In this document: in pieces, positions 10,061 through 20,563 of the stretch
Layout of the letters: every line of letters starts with the position of its first letter
Numbering within the stretch: position 1 is the stretch's first letter
From: FEN-1297 sp963834015
Lineage (GTDB): Bacteria > Bacteroidota > Ignavibacteria > Ignavibacteriales > Ignavibacteriaceae
Direction of reading: 5' to 3'
Length of the DNA stretch: 64,000 nt
Assembly: GCA_963834015.1 (NCBI GenBank)
Contig: CAWIAG010000003.1
Coordinates: 248,001-312,000 of the forward strand
Position numbers and translations under genes: made by a program
Notes under the pieces: model-generated
Told to the model about the DNA's origin: nothing
What the model saw: the letters and a program-made list of their open reading frames with translations, nothing else
The model's database searches: none

Positions 10061-10504
10061 TTGGTAGATGTAGTCGAAATATTGCTCGTTGAAGATAATC
10101 CTTCGGATCTGGAATTAACTCTAAAAGCCTTAAAAAAGTATAATATTTCTAACAACATTTTTGTTGTGGAAGACGGGGCCGATGCACTTGATTTTATTTT
10201 CGCTGAAGGCGAGTATTCTTCACGTAATATTGCTTTAGTTCCTAAACTCATTCTCCTTGATTTAAAACTACCTAAGGTTTCCGGGCTGGAAGTGCTAAAA
10301 AGAATCAAGTGTGATCAGCGAACAAAGAAAATTCCTGTCGTTATACTAACTTCATCAAAAGAGGAAAAAGATATCATTGAAAGTTATGAGTACGGTGTTA
10401 ATAGTTATATAGTTAAGCCCGTTGATTTTAATAAGTTTATTGAGAGTATTAAAGGTCTGGGATTTTATTGGTTGTCGCTAAATCATAATTTGAGGGTATT
10501 ATGA
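10061..10504 (+). CDS. Stand-alone receiver-domain response regulator (Rcp1-like)
   Basis: A 147-residue single receiver domain with no output domain. It has the acidic pair in LLVEDNPSD, phospho-acceptor Asp67 in LILLDLKLPKVSG, the conserved Thr/Ser in VILTSSKEE and Lys in YIVKPVD. The family (Rcp1/CheY-like) relays phosphate from phytochrome-like kinases. The likely start is TTG behind GAGGTG. The gene overlaps the next ORF by 4 bp (ATGA), showing translational coupling with the receiver-containing kinase downstream. Confidence 0.95.
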   Translation: MVDVVEILLVEDNPSDLELTLKALKKYNISNNIFVVEDGADALDFIFAEGEYSSRNIALVPKLILLDLKLPKVSGLEVLKRIKCDQRTKKIPVVILTSSKEEKDIIESYEYGVNSYIVKPVDFNKFIESIKGLGFYWLSLNHNLRVL

Positions 10505-12042
10505 ATCATCATAAGTCTTTGAGTGGAAGCAAAATTCGTTTATTGATGCTTGAAGATAGCCCGGAGGATGCCGAACTTGTATGCATTGAATTAAAAAAAA
10601 TGGCCAATGAATTTTTAATTAAAATTACAAATAACTTACATGATTTTAGCATAGCGCTGGATGAATTTAAACCGGATATAATTTTATCTGATTATTTGAT
10701 TCCTAACTTTAGCGGATTAGGTGGACTTTCAATTGCAAAGGAAAAGCTGCCAGATGTACCCTACATTTTTGTGTCCGGCCATATAGGAGAAGATCGGGCT
10801 ATTGATGCTTTGAAAAAAGGGGCTACGGATTACGTGCTTAAAGATAAACTTGCCAAGTTGGTGCCCACCATTCAAAGAGTATTAAGAGAAGTTGATGACT
10901 TGAATGCAAGAAAATCTGCCGAAAATTTATTTAAAGAGTCTCAGGAGAATTATAAAATATTATTTGATAATAATCTTGCCGGTGTATTTAATTCAACTAT
11001 TGAAGGTAAGGTAATTAAATGCAATCAGGCTTGCTTGGATATATTGGGATACGATTCTTTTGATGAATTCCTATTAATCCCGTTACAAAAACATTTTTAC
11101 AACAGCCGGGATCGAGCAGATCTCTTTTATTTAGTATTGGAAAACAGAACACTAAAAAATTATGAACTTAACCTTGTGAAAAAAAATGACAGCATAATAT
11201 GTGTGCTTGCAAATATCGGATTAATTTACAATCCGGCTACCGGTGAAGTTGATTTACAGGCCACTATGTTTGATATTACCGAACGGAAAATCGCTTTAGA
11301 AGAAATAATTCGTGCCAAAGAAAAAGCGGAAGAAGCTGATAAGCTAAAATCGGAATTTCTTGCCCAAATCTCTCATGAAATTCGCACCCCCCTAAATATT
11401 ATTTTGAGTTATCATTTATTATTGAAAGAAGAATTAAGTGATAGATTTGGAGAAGAAAATGAGTATATCTTCAATGCAATTGAACTGGCAGGAAGAAGGC
11501 TTATCAGGACTATTGATTTAATATTAAATATGTCTTCAGTTCAAAAAGGGAAAATGGAATTGAATTTAAGAGAAGTTAATATATATAATATTCTTAAAAA
11601 TTTATATGATGAATTTCAAAAATTCGCCGAAGCAAAAAATATTCAGATGAATCTGATCAATGAGGTTGATGAACCGGTGGTTTTATCGGATAATTATATT
11701 ATTGAACAGGTTTTTCAAAACTTGATAGAAAATGCGATTAAATATACAAAACGGGGAAAAGTTGATATTGTTATTTCGAATAATCTTAATGAAGAAATTA
11801 ATATCGATATAAAAGACACCGGGATAGGTATTTCTTATGAATACTTACCAAAGATATTTGAACCTTTTTCACAGGAGGAGACTGGGTATACAAGGAAATT
11901 CGAAGGATTAGGTTTAGGATTAACGTTGGTTAAAAAGTATTTAGATATGTTAGGAGCTTCAATTTCCGTGGTTTCTGAAAAAGAAAAGGGTTCAATATTC
12001 AATATTAAAATGAGCAAACTGAAAAAATCGGAAGTTAGTTAA
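10501..12042 (+). CDS. Receiver-PAS-histidine kinase hybrid protein
   Basis: 513 residues: N-terminal receiver (about 10-130, phospho-Asp64 in DIILSDYLIPNFSG), PAS (about 145-265), HisKA with His292 in LAQISHEIRTPLN, and HATPase_c with NLIENAIKYTKRGK, DTGIGIS and GLGLGLTLVKK. No transmembrane segment is seen. A receiver at the N terminus suggests the kinase is driven by an upstream phosphorelay, plausibly from the kinase at 7962 through the receiver at 10061. The kinase module is closely related to that of the protein at 12195 (both read LAQxSHEIRTPxNxILSY). It is translationally coupled to the preceding gene. Confidence 0.94.
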   Translation: MNHHKSLSGSKIRLLMLEDSPEDAELVCIELKKMANEFLIKITNNLHDFSIALDEFKPDIILSDYLIPNFSGLGGLSIAKEKLPDVPYIFVSGHIGEDRAIDALKKGATDYVLKDKLAKLVPTIQRVLREVDDLNARKSAENLFKESQENYKILFDNNLAGVFNSTIEGKVIKCNQACLDILGYDSFDEFLLIPLQKHFYNSRDRADLFYLVLENRTLKNYELNLVKKNDSIICVLANIGLIYNPATGEVDLQATMFDITERKIALEEIIRAKEKAEEADKLKSEFLAQISHEIRTPLNIILSYHLLLKEELSDRFGEENEYIFNAIELAGRRLIRTIDLILNMSSVQKGKMELNLREVNIYNILKNLYDEFQKFAEAKNIQMNLINEVDEPVVLSDNYIIEQVFQNLIENAIKYTKRGKVDIVISNNLNEEINIDIKDTGIGISYEYLPKIFEPFSQEETGYTRKFEGLGLGLTLVKKYLDMLGASISVVSEKEKGSIFNIKMSKLKKSEVS

Positions 12043-12194
12043 TTATTCAATTATTGCCTGAATCTGTATTTTCTCAAACCACGGGTAATCCTAATAATAT
12101 CTTAAATATTATATTTTAACATGTTCAAATATACTAGCTTATTGTTATTTTTACTCTGGATAAATTATTCATTACTTTAAGTCGGGAAAATAAG

Positions 12195-15098
12195 TTGGTT
12201 CAAAACGAAAACAATTTTATTCAGATTAGCAGGCAGGTAGAGGAATTACGGAAGGAAATTGTCCTTTTAAGAAAAAAGGAAACCAGGTTTTTAAAAATTG
12301 AAGAAGAGTTAAGAACTATTGAAGCACGCTTTGGAAAAATCATTTACGATATTCCATTCCCGGCTGAAATTTATGATTCTCGGGGGTACACCATTCTTAT
12401 AAACCGGGCATTTCTTGAGCTATGCCGTATTCCATCCGATGAATTGATTCTTAATAAATATAATATTTTTGATGATCCATTAATTGAAGAACTAAAAATA
12501 TCAAGCGAAATCCACGGGGCCTTTTCGGGGGAATTAGTTGTAATTCCGGAAATTAATATTCAATTTGAAAAATTTAGAAAAAAATTTGGTGTTCAAAAAG
12601 AAGGTAATGAAGTCTTTGAATTAACCATGTTCCCGTTATTTAACTCAGGAGGGTTCATTGATCAGGTCGTTGCAATTTGGAAAAATATTACACCCGATAT
12701 AAGGATAGAGAGCAGATTAAATCTTATTATTTCAACTATGGATTCTGCTGAATATGGGGTATTTATTACTGATTCAAAGGCAAGAATTATTTGGACGAAT
12801 AAAGCTTTTACTCTCCTTACAGGTTACAATAAATCAGAAATTATTGGTAAAAACCCCGACTTCTTAAAATCAGGCGAGCAGGACGAACAGTTTTATGAAA
12901 ATTTATGGGGAAATATTTCAAGAGGAAAAATTTGGAGAGGTAAACTAATAAACCGCCGTAAAGATGGTTCTTTATTCACGGAATTGGAAATGATTACTCC
13001 GATTAAAAATAATAAAGGCGAAATTGAACATTATATTGCCACTGTTCATGATATTACAGATCAAAAAAAGACCGAAGATGAACTAAAAAGATTAAACAGG
13101 TCGCTTAAAACTATAAGTGCATGCAATAGCGTGATGATCCATTCGATAAATGAAAACGAACTGCTGAGTAACATTTGTAAAATAATTGTTGACTTAGGAC
13201 AATATAACTTCTCCTGGATTGGTTTACTAAGTCAGAGCCCTGAATTATCACTTACACCGGCAGCTTCTTACGGCATAAGTGATAAAAAATTGAAGTTAAT
13301 GATGCCTTATTTGAATTATGCTGATAATCATGCAAACCCCATATTTCAAGCTATTGAATTAAAGAAATTCCAGGTAGTAAAATATTCCATGAATGAATCG
13401 GAAAATTTTAACCGGAATAAAATTTTTGCCGAAAATAATTACCAATCGATGGTAACCTTTCCGCTATTTGAATCCGGCGATGTCTTCGGAATATTGTGCA
13501 TATATAGTAATAACATTGAGGCTTTTAGCGATGATGAAATAAAAATGCTGGATGAATTGTCAGAGGATCTTTCTTATGGAATAAAAGCATTAAGAATTAA
13601 ATCAGAACGTGAAAATGCTAGAAAATTGCTTGGCGAAAGCGAAGAAAAATACCGCCATTTCTTCGAAGAAGATTTAGCCGGCGATTATATATCTGATATT
13701 AATGGTAGAATATTGGATTGCAATGAATCATTCGTCAAAATATTTGGCTTTTCTTCTATAGATGAAGCAAAGAAATATAATATCGGAATATTACACCCTT
13801 CCGTTGAATCAAGAGAACTTTTAATTGAGAGGGTAAAGAAAGAAAAAATATTTAAAGGTTTGGAACTTGAATTAAAGACAATTGACAATAGAAAAAAATA
13901 TATAATTGAAAATGTTTGGGGTTCATTTAACGAAAAAGGTGAGTTGATTGAAATAAAGGGTTACATATTTGATATTACTGAGAGAAAGTTAACGGAACTT
14001 GCCTTATTGGATTCTGAATTGAGATTCCGGGAATTAGTTGAAAATATAAATGAAATTATATACTCCACGGATATTAATGGGATTGTAACATATATCAGCC
14101 CTTCTATCAGGGTGTTCGGAGGATATAAACCGGAAGATGTGACTGGTAAAGATATTATTGAATTTTTGTTACCCGCTGACAGCAATGGTTTGAAAGAATA
14201 TTTTAAATCAATAGTTAAAGATAATTTAAAAACTTTTGAGTTTAGAATGCTTTCTAAAACTGGTGAGATAAGATGGGTTAAAACGTCTGCCCGGCTGATT
14301 ATTTCAGCTAATAAAGTTGTTGGAATTAGAGGTGTAATAACCGATATTTCCGAATTAAAGGAAGTAGTATCAGATCTTAAAAAAGCAAAAGAAGAATCGG
14401 AAAAATCAGAAAAATTAAAAACCGAATTTTTAGCCCAAATGTCTCATGAAATACGTACGCCTGTCAATGTTATACTTAGTTATAATTCTCTCCTACGGGA
14501 AGAGTTTAATGATAAGGTTTCGGAAGAATATAGCGGTGTATTTAAGTCTATCGAGCAGGCTAGTAACAGGCTTGTTCGCACTATCGATCTTATATTAAAT
14601 ATGTCAATGTTTAAGGCTGGCAAAATTGAGGTTGCTGCCAGTAATGTTGACCTTTATTTTATATTGCTTAATTTAATTCAGGAATTTAAAAATAAAGCCG
14701 ATGAAAAAAAACTTAAACTAACCTTTTGTAACAATGCTTCAAATGTTTACTTGCGGACTGATGAATTTATTTTAATTCATGTTTTCCAAAATCTTATCGA
14801 AAATGCTATTAAATATACCTACCAGGGAAGAGTAGAAGTGATTTTGTATAATAATAGTGAACATAGTTTATGTGTCGATGTTAAGGATACCGGCATCGGC
14901 ATTTCAAAAGATTATCTTGAAAGCATGTTTAAACCTTTCACTCAGGAAGATACAGGGTACTCCCGTAAATATGAAGGCGTCGGTTTAGGTTTAGCTCTCG
15001 TAAAAAATTATCTGGATTTGATTGGCGCCTTAATAAAAGTTGATTCTGAAAAAGGGAAGGGCTCTGTATTTACTGTTATATTTAAACAGGAACAGTAG
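12195..15098 (+). CDS. Large PAS/GAF sensor histidine kinase
   Basis: 967 residues beginning with a coiled coil (about 5-45), then PAS (about 45-165), PAS (about 180-300), GAF (about 310-465), PAS (about 475-595), PAS (about 605-715), HisKA with His751 (AQMSHEIRTP), and HATPase_c with NLIENAIKYTYQGR, DTGIGIS and GVGLGLALVK. No membrane segment is seen, so it is probably cytosolic. The start is TTG after a GGGA site; an ATG further in would cut into the coiled coil. It ends the signalling cluster. No cognate output gene follows, so the receiver of the 10501 protein or the atypical regulator are possible partners. Confidence 0.93.
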   Translation: MVQNENNFIQISRQVEELRKEIVLLRKKETRFLKIEEELRTIEARFGKIIYDIPFPAEIYDSRGYTILINRAFLELCRIPSDELILNKYNIFDDPLIEELKISSEIHGAFSGELVVIPEINIQFEKFRKKFGVQKEGNEVFELTMFPLFNSGGFIDQVVAIWKNITPDIRIESRLNLIISTMDSAEYGVFITDSKARIIWTNKAFTLLTGYNKSEIIGKNPDFLKSGEQDEQFYENLWGNISRGKIWRGKLINRRKDGSLFTELEMITPIKNNKGEIEHYIATVHDITDQKKTEDELKRLNRSLKTISACNSVMIHSINENELLSNICKIIVDLGQYNFSWIGLLSQSPELSLTPAASYGISDKKLKLMMPYLNYADNHANPIFQAIELKKFQVVKYSMNESENFNRNKIFAENNYQSMVTFPLFESGDVFGILCIYSNNIEAFSDDEIKMLDELSEDLSYGIKALRIKSERENARKLLGESEEKYRHFFEEDLAGDYISDINGRILDCNESFVKIFGFSSIDEAKKYNIGILHPSVESRELLIERVKKEKIFKGLELELKTIDNRKKYIIENVWGSFNEKGELIEIKGYIFDITERKLTELALLDSELRFRELVENINEIIYSTDINGIVTYISPSIRVFGGYKPEDVTGKDIIEFLLPADSNGLKEYFKSIVKDNLKTFEFRMLSKTGEIRWVKTSARLIISANKVVGIRGVITDISELKEVVSDLKKAKEESEKSEKLKTEFLAQMSHEIRTPVNVILSYNSLLREEFNDKVSEEYSGVFKSIEQASNRLVRTIDLILNMSMFKAGKIEVAASNVDLYFILLNLIQEFKNKADEKKLKLTFCNNASNVYLRTDEFILIHVFQNLIENAIKYTYQGRVEVILYNNSEHSLCVDVKDTGIGISKDYLESMFKPFTQEDTGYSRKYEGVGLGLALVKNYLDLIGALIKVDSEKGKGSVFTVIFKQEQ

Positions 15099-15492
15099 CG
15101 TCCTCTGAATTTATTTAGTATTGACATTAATACATTCGATTTGTAGTTTTTATATGTACTTATTAAGGACTTTCCTCAGGGGGAAAATCTGCAATAAGTT
15201 TTCGTGTAGTGATGGTTGTTAGATATAATTTTATTATTCTTATAACTTCTTAAGGGTGAAAGCATGAAAACTTCTTCAACTTATTCCGGTGAATAATTCC
15301 AGAAATATGTTAATATTTATTTGCTTTTAGCAGTTTCATCCTTTTGCTTTTTAAAGAGTATCTATCCCATTAAACACAAGCAATATTTTCTATACAGGAA
15401 ATGAAATTTGAGGATTATTAATAGTTCTAGGATTATTAATCATTGCTGATAAAATATTCAACCTTAACACATCAAATATATCAGGAGGAAAA
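15099..15492. other. Intergenic region before the beta-barrel genes
   Basis: No gene was found. A short direct repeat (AGGATTATTA at 15411 and 15429) lies about 60-80 bp before the first barrel gene, and a strong ribosome site (AGGAGG) directly precedes its ATG. The direct repeat could be a regulator site but this is unproven. Confidence 0.3.
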
Positions 15493-16047
15493 ATGAATAA
15501 GTTGTTTGCTCGTTTATTATTTGGAAGTATTTGCTTTATGGGTCTTTCCGGGCTTTATGGTCAGGAAGCTCTGAATAAAGGAGTATTTTCAATTGCAGGG
15601 TCTATTGACTATTCCGCTAGTTCTTACAAGGATAATTACAGCTCATATAACTCACACAACTTTAACCTGGCCCCGCAATTTGTTTATTTTATTGCAAACC
15701 ATACTTCTATAGGAATCACTATTGATTATATCAATAATTTTGAAGGATCAACTGAATCATCCTTTTCAATTGGGCCGTCCTTCAGATATTATTTTTATGT
15801 AGAAGAATTCATTCCGTTTCTGGAACTAACCGTAACTTTAGGCGATCCTTATTTGGAAGGCAGTTCTGGATTTAATGCGGGTATTGGAATAAGAGGAGGT
15901 TTCGAATATTTCTTATCGGGAAGTGTGGCACTAGAACCCTCAATTAGTTATAACCACTCCTCGTTTTCTCCCTCGGGCAGTAATTCTACGTCAACTATAA
16001 CAAATGTGTTTGAAGTTGGAATCGGAGTTAATTATTTCATTTTCTAA
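15493..16047 (+). CDS. Outer-membrane beta-barrel protein (copy 1)
   Basis: 184 residues with a signal peptide (MNKLFARLLFGSICFMGLSG, cleavage near YGQ) and then alternating amphipathic beta strands ending in an aromatic C-terminal residue (VGIGVNYFIF). The pattern fits a small OmpA/OmpW-like eight-stranded barrel. It shares the start of the mature part (QEALNKGVFSIAGS) and the last strand with the next gene, so the two are tandem paralogues. A strong AGGAGG site supports the start. The function beyond an outer-membrane barrel is unknown. Confidence 0.85.
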   Translation: MNKLFARLLFGSICFMGLSGLYGQEALNKGVFSIAGSIDYSASSYKDNYSSYNSHNFNLAPQFVYFIANHTSIGITIDYINNFEGSTESSFSIGPSFRYYFYVEEFIPFLELTVTLGDPYLEGSSGFNAGIGIRGGFEYFLSGSVALEPSISYNHSSFSPSGSNSTSTITNVFEVGIGVNYFIF

Positions 16048-16102
16048 GAAAGTTAATCTTTGATTATGAATTTAAAAATATTTAATTATAATGGAGTTTT
16101 AT

Positions 16103-16696
16103 ATGAAAAAGATTGTTCTAAATTTCTTGATTTTAATATTAATTATATTGGGATTTTCTAATTTATACGGCCAGGATGCTCTTAATAAAGGTGTATATTC
16201 AATTGCGGGTTCTGCACAATATAGCACATCAAGCGAAAGTTCTGATAATAATACTATAACGCTAAACCAGGGAAATATTTCTCCGCAATTTACTTATTTT
16301 GTATGCAATCATATTTCGCTTGGAGTTGCAATAGATTATAACTATTATTTCAACGAGGGATCATCTTATAGTAATTCCGGGGAACATAATATAAAATTAA
16401 CTTACATTACTTTAGGTCCGGCGTTCAGATATTACTTTTACACAAAAAAAATCATTCCATTTTTAGAGGCATCATTTTTGTACGGTATTGAAAATATGGG
16501 AGATGAAAATGTGGGAAATCAATATGAATATACTTACCAATTAAAAGCCGGTTTAGAATTATTCCTAAGCAATAATGTAGCTTTAGAACCTTCAATTGGA
16601 TATACTTATTATCATTATACAATGTCTTCTTTTAACTTATCTGGCGATGTTAACAATTTCAGTATTGGCGTTGGAGTAAGTTATTTTATTTTTTAA
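16103..16696 (+). CDS. Outer-membrane beta-barrel protein (copy 2)
   Basis: About 197 residues and a paralogue of the preceding gene. It has a signal peptide ending at LYGQ, mature start DALNKGVYSIAGS, repeated beta strands and terminal GVGVSYFIF. I choose the internal ATG at 16103 rather than 16091 because the earlier ATG overlaps GGAG, which is ideally placed as the ribosome site for the second ATG, and because the signal peptide then begins with MKK. It lies 55 bp after copy 1, probably in one operon, and is followed by a hairpin terminator shared with the convergent protease gene. Confidence 0.85.
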   Translation: MKKIVLNFLILILIILGFSNLYGQDALNKGVYSIAGSAQYSTSSESSDNNTITLNQGNISPQFTYFVCNHISLGVAIDYNYYFNEGSSYSNSGEHNIKLTYITLGPAFRYYFYTKKIIPFLEASFLYGIENMGDENVGNQYEYTYQLKAGLELFLSNNVALEPSIGYTYYHYTMSSFNLSGDVNNFSIGVGVSYFIF

Positions 16697-16711
16697 ATAG
16701 TCAATGAAAAT

Positions 16712-16744
16712 AAGGGACAAACTTAGTTATTTGGTTTGTCCCTT
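16712..16744. terminator. Bidirectional hairpin terminator
   Basis: An 11-bp perfect stem (AAGGGACAAAC / GTTTGTCCCTT) sits between the convergent barrel and protease genes, with A/T-rich flanks on both sides. Confidence 0.75.
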
Positions 16745-16760
16745 GAATATTATTTTTAAT

Positions 16761-19700
16761 TTATTTCTTAACTGGGTATGGTGGCTGCGGTGGAAAAGTA
16801 AAAGGATGTTCTTTTATTTGTTCCTGTACTGTCTCAATAGCTTTATCTAATTGTTGATCGTTTCCTGCCATTACAGATGCAGGATCATCATCAATATATA
16901 CATCAGGATCAGCGCCGTGATTTTCTATAAGCCATTTACTTTCTTTACCGTAAAATCCGTTATTGGACTGCTCCACTTTTCCGTTATCAATTGTCGTCTG
17001 TGTATTTAATATTCCTGTTAATCCTCCCCATGAAGGAACACCGACAACTTTACCGAGATTTCTTGCTTTAAAATCTTCAATAAATGCTTCTCCGTCGGAG
17101 CCGTTATATTCATTTGAAATGACAACATATTGACCTGTTGAAGTACTTCCGGGATACCTGAAAGGTACCATTCCATGCAGAACGTTATAAGCGGTCATTT
17201 TGCGTTCAAGTTTATCTATCAGGAAGTACTCGGTCCAGCCGCCTGAATTCCGGCGCATATCAAGTATAATGCCTTTTTTATATCTGAAAGCGCGCCAGAA
17301 TTTATCAAACTCTCCAATTCCAATGTCATTCATTGCATTAACATGAAGGTAACCTACTTCACCGTTTGTTGCCTTAAGTACTTTTTTTATGTTATCAGTT
17401 AACCATCTGAAGTATCTGAGCTGGTAATTATTTTTTATAGGTTCAACGGAATAAGTTCTTGCTCCCTCATCAGAAGGTTTATCATTAACTGTAACCGAAA
17501 CTTTCTGTCCCGGTACAACCTGAACGTATTTATTATAGTCTTCCGGCGCTTTTATTTCATGGCCGTCAATTGCAATTAAGTAATCTCCTTCATCAAGTTT
17601 AATATCCGGCCTTACAAGCGGTGATTGCAGGTCAAGATTATATTCTGTTGGCCCGTATATTTTTTCAAACTTATAATAACTTGAATTATTATCTTTTATA
17701 AAATCTACGCCCAGCCAGCCGGTAAACACTTTTGATGTTTGCGGTGATATTGGGCCCGTATCTCCACCTGATATATATGTATGTGACACACTCAGTTCGC
17801 CGACAAGTTGAAGCATAACCCAGTTTAAATCATCTCGCGAATTAATATAGGGGATATAAGCCCTGTATTTGTCTACAAGAGCTTTCCAATCAAGGCCGAA
17901 CATATTCGGATCAAAAAAGAAATCCCTGTACCATCGCCAGCAGTCGTTAAAAATCTGGTTCCATTCTGATTGATAGTTTATTTTATAGGTTAATCCCTCA
18001 AGATTCAGCTTTTCACCTGCTTTCTGTGATTTATATGCCTGTTCAATAGTAGTTACGTAGATATCATTTTCTTTTTGAATTATTAATTGTTCGCCATTGG
18101 GTGAAGTCTTATAATCCCTGATTTTGTCGTCAAAGATTACTTCTTTTTTATCTTTCATATCAAAAATGTGTAAATTCCATTTAGTATCTGTACCCGGCGT
18201 AAATATCTGCTCAAATTCATTCTCGGTAAACTTAGGTACGGAGCACCAGGCAATTTTTCCATTCCCTGCTTTTAAATAAAAATAATTCCCAGAGGAAACA
18301 GGTATTGGATAGGTGCGTTTCTGAATGCCTTCAATATCAATCTTAAACTCATCAGAAACTTTAGGTTCACTTTCTGTTACTTCTTCTGAAAATGGAGGCT
18401 GTCTGCCTGCCTGTAATTGTATAGCCATTACTTGCTGGGGTGCATCAATTATATGGTTATCTTCATAAAAGTCCATCTGCACATCAAAATTTCTGCTTGA
18501 GAGGTAATACAGGTATTTACCATTTGCATCAAACACGGGGTTCAGGTTATCAAAGAAGTCATCGGTAATAGCGTATTTTTTATTCTGGTCAAGGCTGTAT
18601 AAATATATTGTGCTGTTTTTATTATAATTAACAAAGCTGTAGCATATCCATTTGCTATCCGGCGACCAGTTGTAATCGCTTATTTCCCAATAGAATTCAT
18701 CATTCTTCATTTGATTTGATTCATCTATTTTTACTAATTCTTTTGAGGCAATATCAATATAAAATAGTGCGAATTCTTTATTCCCGAATAAAATTTTCTT
18801 GCCGTCTGGTGACCAAATTAAATGATAATTTGTTTTAGTTAAGGAAGTAGTTATCTGATTCCACTCACCGCCTTCAGCTTTCTGTATATACAGTTGATAT
18901 TCCCCTGATTTATCTGAGAAAAAAGCAACATGCTTACCATCAGGCGAAAATTGAGGATACATTTCTCTGGTTCCCGGCGTATTTGATAAGTTTATGCTGT
19001 TTCCTTTTCCGGTGGGAACATTATATATATCGCCTCTGGCTTCAAGTACAACTTCTTTACCGTCATTAGAGACATTCATGTAATGGATATAGTCTTTTGG
19101 ATTAATTATTCTGTCGCGCAATTCCCATCTGTCGGAAGGTATATTTACATCAACTCTTTTAGAGAGGCCGGTTTTTATATCAAGTAAGTAAAGATACCCG
19201 TCAAGCATATAAACGATACTTTCTTTATCAGTAGAAGGCATCATAATATCAACGTCATTATAATTAGTTACCTGATTTATTTCTTTAGTTGAAAGATTTT
19301 CTTTATAGATATTTGCTATACCATTTGTCCTGTCTGAGACAAAGTACATAAAATCTCCTATCCACATAGGATAAGCGTTTTTGCCTACATAATCGGTAAC
19401 CGGAAAAAATTTATTTTCCTTAAAATCATACATCCATATATCGGTATACATTCCGCCTTTATATCTTTTCCAGTTATATTCCTCTATGCCTTTCCTTACA
19501 TAAACAATTTTATTACCATCTGCAGAAAAACTGCATCGGCGTCCCCTGTCTATTGGAAATCTTTCCGGCGCACTTCCGTCCTTATCAACAAAGTATAAAT
19601 TAGGATCCCTCATTATAAAATTTTCATAGAAAGAGGAAAATACTATCCTCTTACCATCAGGTGTCCAGGTTATGGTTTGAGAACTGCCTGGGATATATGT

Positions 19701-20009
19701 TACCCGTTTAGGTTCTCCGCCTTCAGTCGGCATAACATAAACATTATTTGAACCGTCATAATTGCCGGAAAATGCGATCAAACTTCCGTCCGGTGAAAAT
19801 TTTGGTGAGTATTCATTTCCCGGAGCAGTTGTTAATCGGGAAGCTGTACCGCCGCTAGTGCTTACAAGCCAAAGATCTCCCTCATAACTAAAAACAATTT
19901 TACTGCCGTTAACATCAGGTTCTTTCATAAATCTTCCCTGGTTTAATCCAAAAGAATTACTGATTAATAAGAATAGCAATAAAATTGCCGTTATAAATAA
20001 TCTTTTCAT
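16761..20009 (-). CDS. Tricorn-like S41 peptidase, exported
   Basis: About 1082 residues. An N-terminal signal peptide is followed by two beta-propeller regions of WD40/PD40 repeats (for example SPKFSPDGSLIAFSG and YPQFSPDGKHVAFFSD), a tricorn C1-like helical segment (about 690-780), a PDZ domain (about 790-890) and a C-terminal S41 protease domain. The nucleophile Ser lies in EYNGSDGEAF, and IILDMRRNSGGW is the S41 core. Tricorn homologues trim peptides; exported versions probably act in the periplasm. I use the ATG at 20009, which has GGAG seven bases upstream, rather than an earlier TTG. Confidence 0.93.
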   Translation of the reverse strand: MKRLFITAILLLFLLISNSFGLNQGRFMKEPDVNGSKIVFSYEGDLWLVSTSGGTASRLTTAPGNEYSPKFSPDGSLIAFSGNYDGSNNVYVMPTEGGEPKRVTYIPGSSQTITWTPDGKRIVFSSFYENFIMRDPNLYFVDKDGSAPERFPIDRGRRCSFSADGNKIVYVRKGIEEYNWKRYKGGMYTDIWMYDFKENKFFPVTDYVGKNAYPMWIGDFMYFVSDRTNGIANIYKENLSTKEINQVTNYNDVDIMMPSTDKESIVYMLDGYLYLLDIKTGLSKRVDVNIPSDRWELRDRIINPKDYIHYMNVSNDGKEVVLEARGDIYNVPTGKGNSINLSNTPGTREMYPQFSPDGKHVAFFSDKSGEYQLYIQKAEGGEWNQITTSLTKTNYHLIWSPDGKKILFGNKEFALFYIDIASKELVKIDESNQMKNDEFYWEISDYNWSPDSKWICYSFVNYNKNSTIYLYSLDQNKKYAITDDFFDNLNPVFDANGKYLYYLSSRNFDVQMDFYEDNHIIDAPQQVMAIQLQAGRQPPFSEEVTESEPKVSDEFKIDIEGIQKRTYPIPVSSGNYFYLKAGNGKIAWCSVPKFTENEFEQIFTPGTDTKWNLHIFDMKDKKEVIFDDKIRDYKTSPNGEQLIIQKENDIYVTTIEQAYKSQKAGEKLNLEGLTYKINYQSEWNQIFNDCWRWYRDFFFDPNMFGLDWKALVDKYRAYIPYINSRDDLNWVMLQLVGELSVSHTYISGGDTGPISPQTSKVFTGWLGVDFIKDNNSSYYKFEKIYGPTEYNLDLQSPLVRPDIKLDEGDYLIAIDGHEIKAPEDYNKYVQVVPGQKVSVTVNDKPSDEGARTYSVEPIKNNYQLRYFRWLTDNIKKVLKATNGEVGYLHVNAMNDIGIGEFDKFWRAFRYKKGIILDMRRNSGGWTEYFLIDKLERKMTAYNVLHGMVPFRYPGSTSTGQYVVISNEYNGSDGEAFIEDFKARNLGKVVGVPSWGGLTGILNTQTTIDNGKVEQSNNGFYGKESKWLIENHGADPDVYIDDDPASVMAGNDQQLDKAIETVQEQIKEHPFTFPPQPPYPVKK

Positions 20010-20077
20010 ATATGGCTCCAAAGTTTAAAATACTTGTTTAGTAAATTAATTACTTTCTATAAATTTTAAGAACTGCT

Positions 20078-20298
20078 AAGTTACGCAAATGATAATTGAA
20101 GTAGCCCCCGGGTTTTTGGTAAAGCCATACTGCGTGAAATCCGGGAGTAAAGAGCCCCCTACAAAAATCCAGGACTTTAGTCCATTATAGAACTTTTTTG
20201 CTAAAGCCGGGTAATATTGAGAAATTATATTATCCCGACTCCTGCTGGCAGGCAGGAATCGGGGCTTCTTAATAAAATTATTAAAATCTGCGTAACTT
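20078..20298. mobile_element. MITE-like palindromic element with terminal inverted repeats
   Basis: A 221-bp non-coding element bounded by a perfect 10-bp inverted repeat, AAGTTACGCA / TGCGTAACTT. Inside are GC-rich palindromes, including AGGACTTTAGTCC and CCCGACTCCTGC...GGAATCGGGG. One end (AAGTTACGCAAATGATA..AAGTAGCCCC) recurs in inverted orientation at 30485-30513, and AGGACTTTAGTCCATTATA recurs exactly at 41818. It carries no ORF, so any movement would need a transposase elsewhere. Confidence 0.6.
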
Positions 20299-20563
20299 CT
20301 GTTACTAAATTGAATTTGGATATTATTTTTCTGAAAAAAAATATTAAAATACTTTTTCTATTTATCTACTTATTATCAGACATTAACTGTTCTTGAATTT
20401 TGGAATTAAAATTAAAAAGTTCTCGCACTTGCGAATTTATGATGAATTATTCCTCATAAATATGATAAATTCATCATGGTATATATATTGGCTTATTATT
20501 TTATTAGATGTAGTAAGTATATCATTTAGTAACATAAATTAACAGTTAAGTTTTGAGGTAAAT

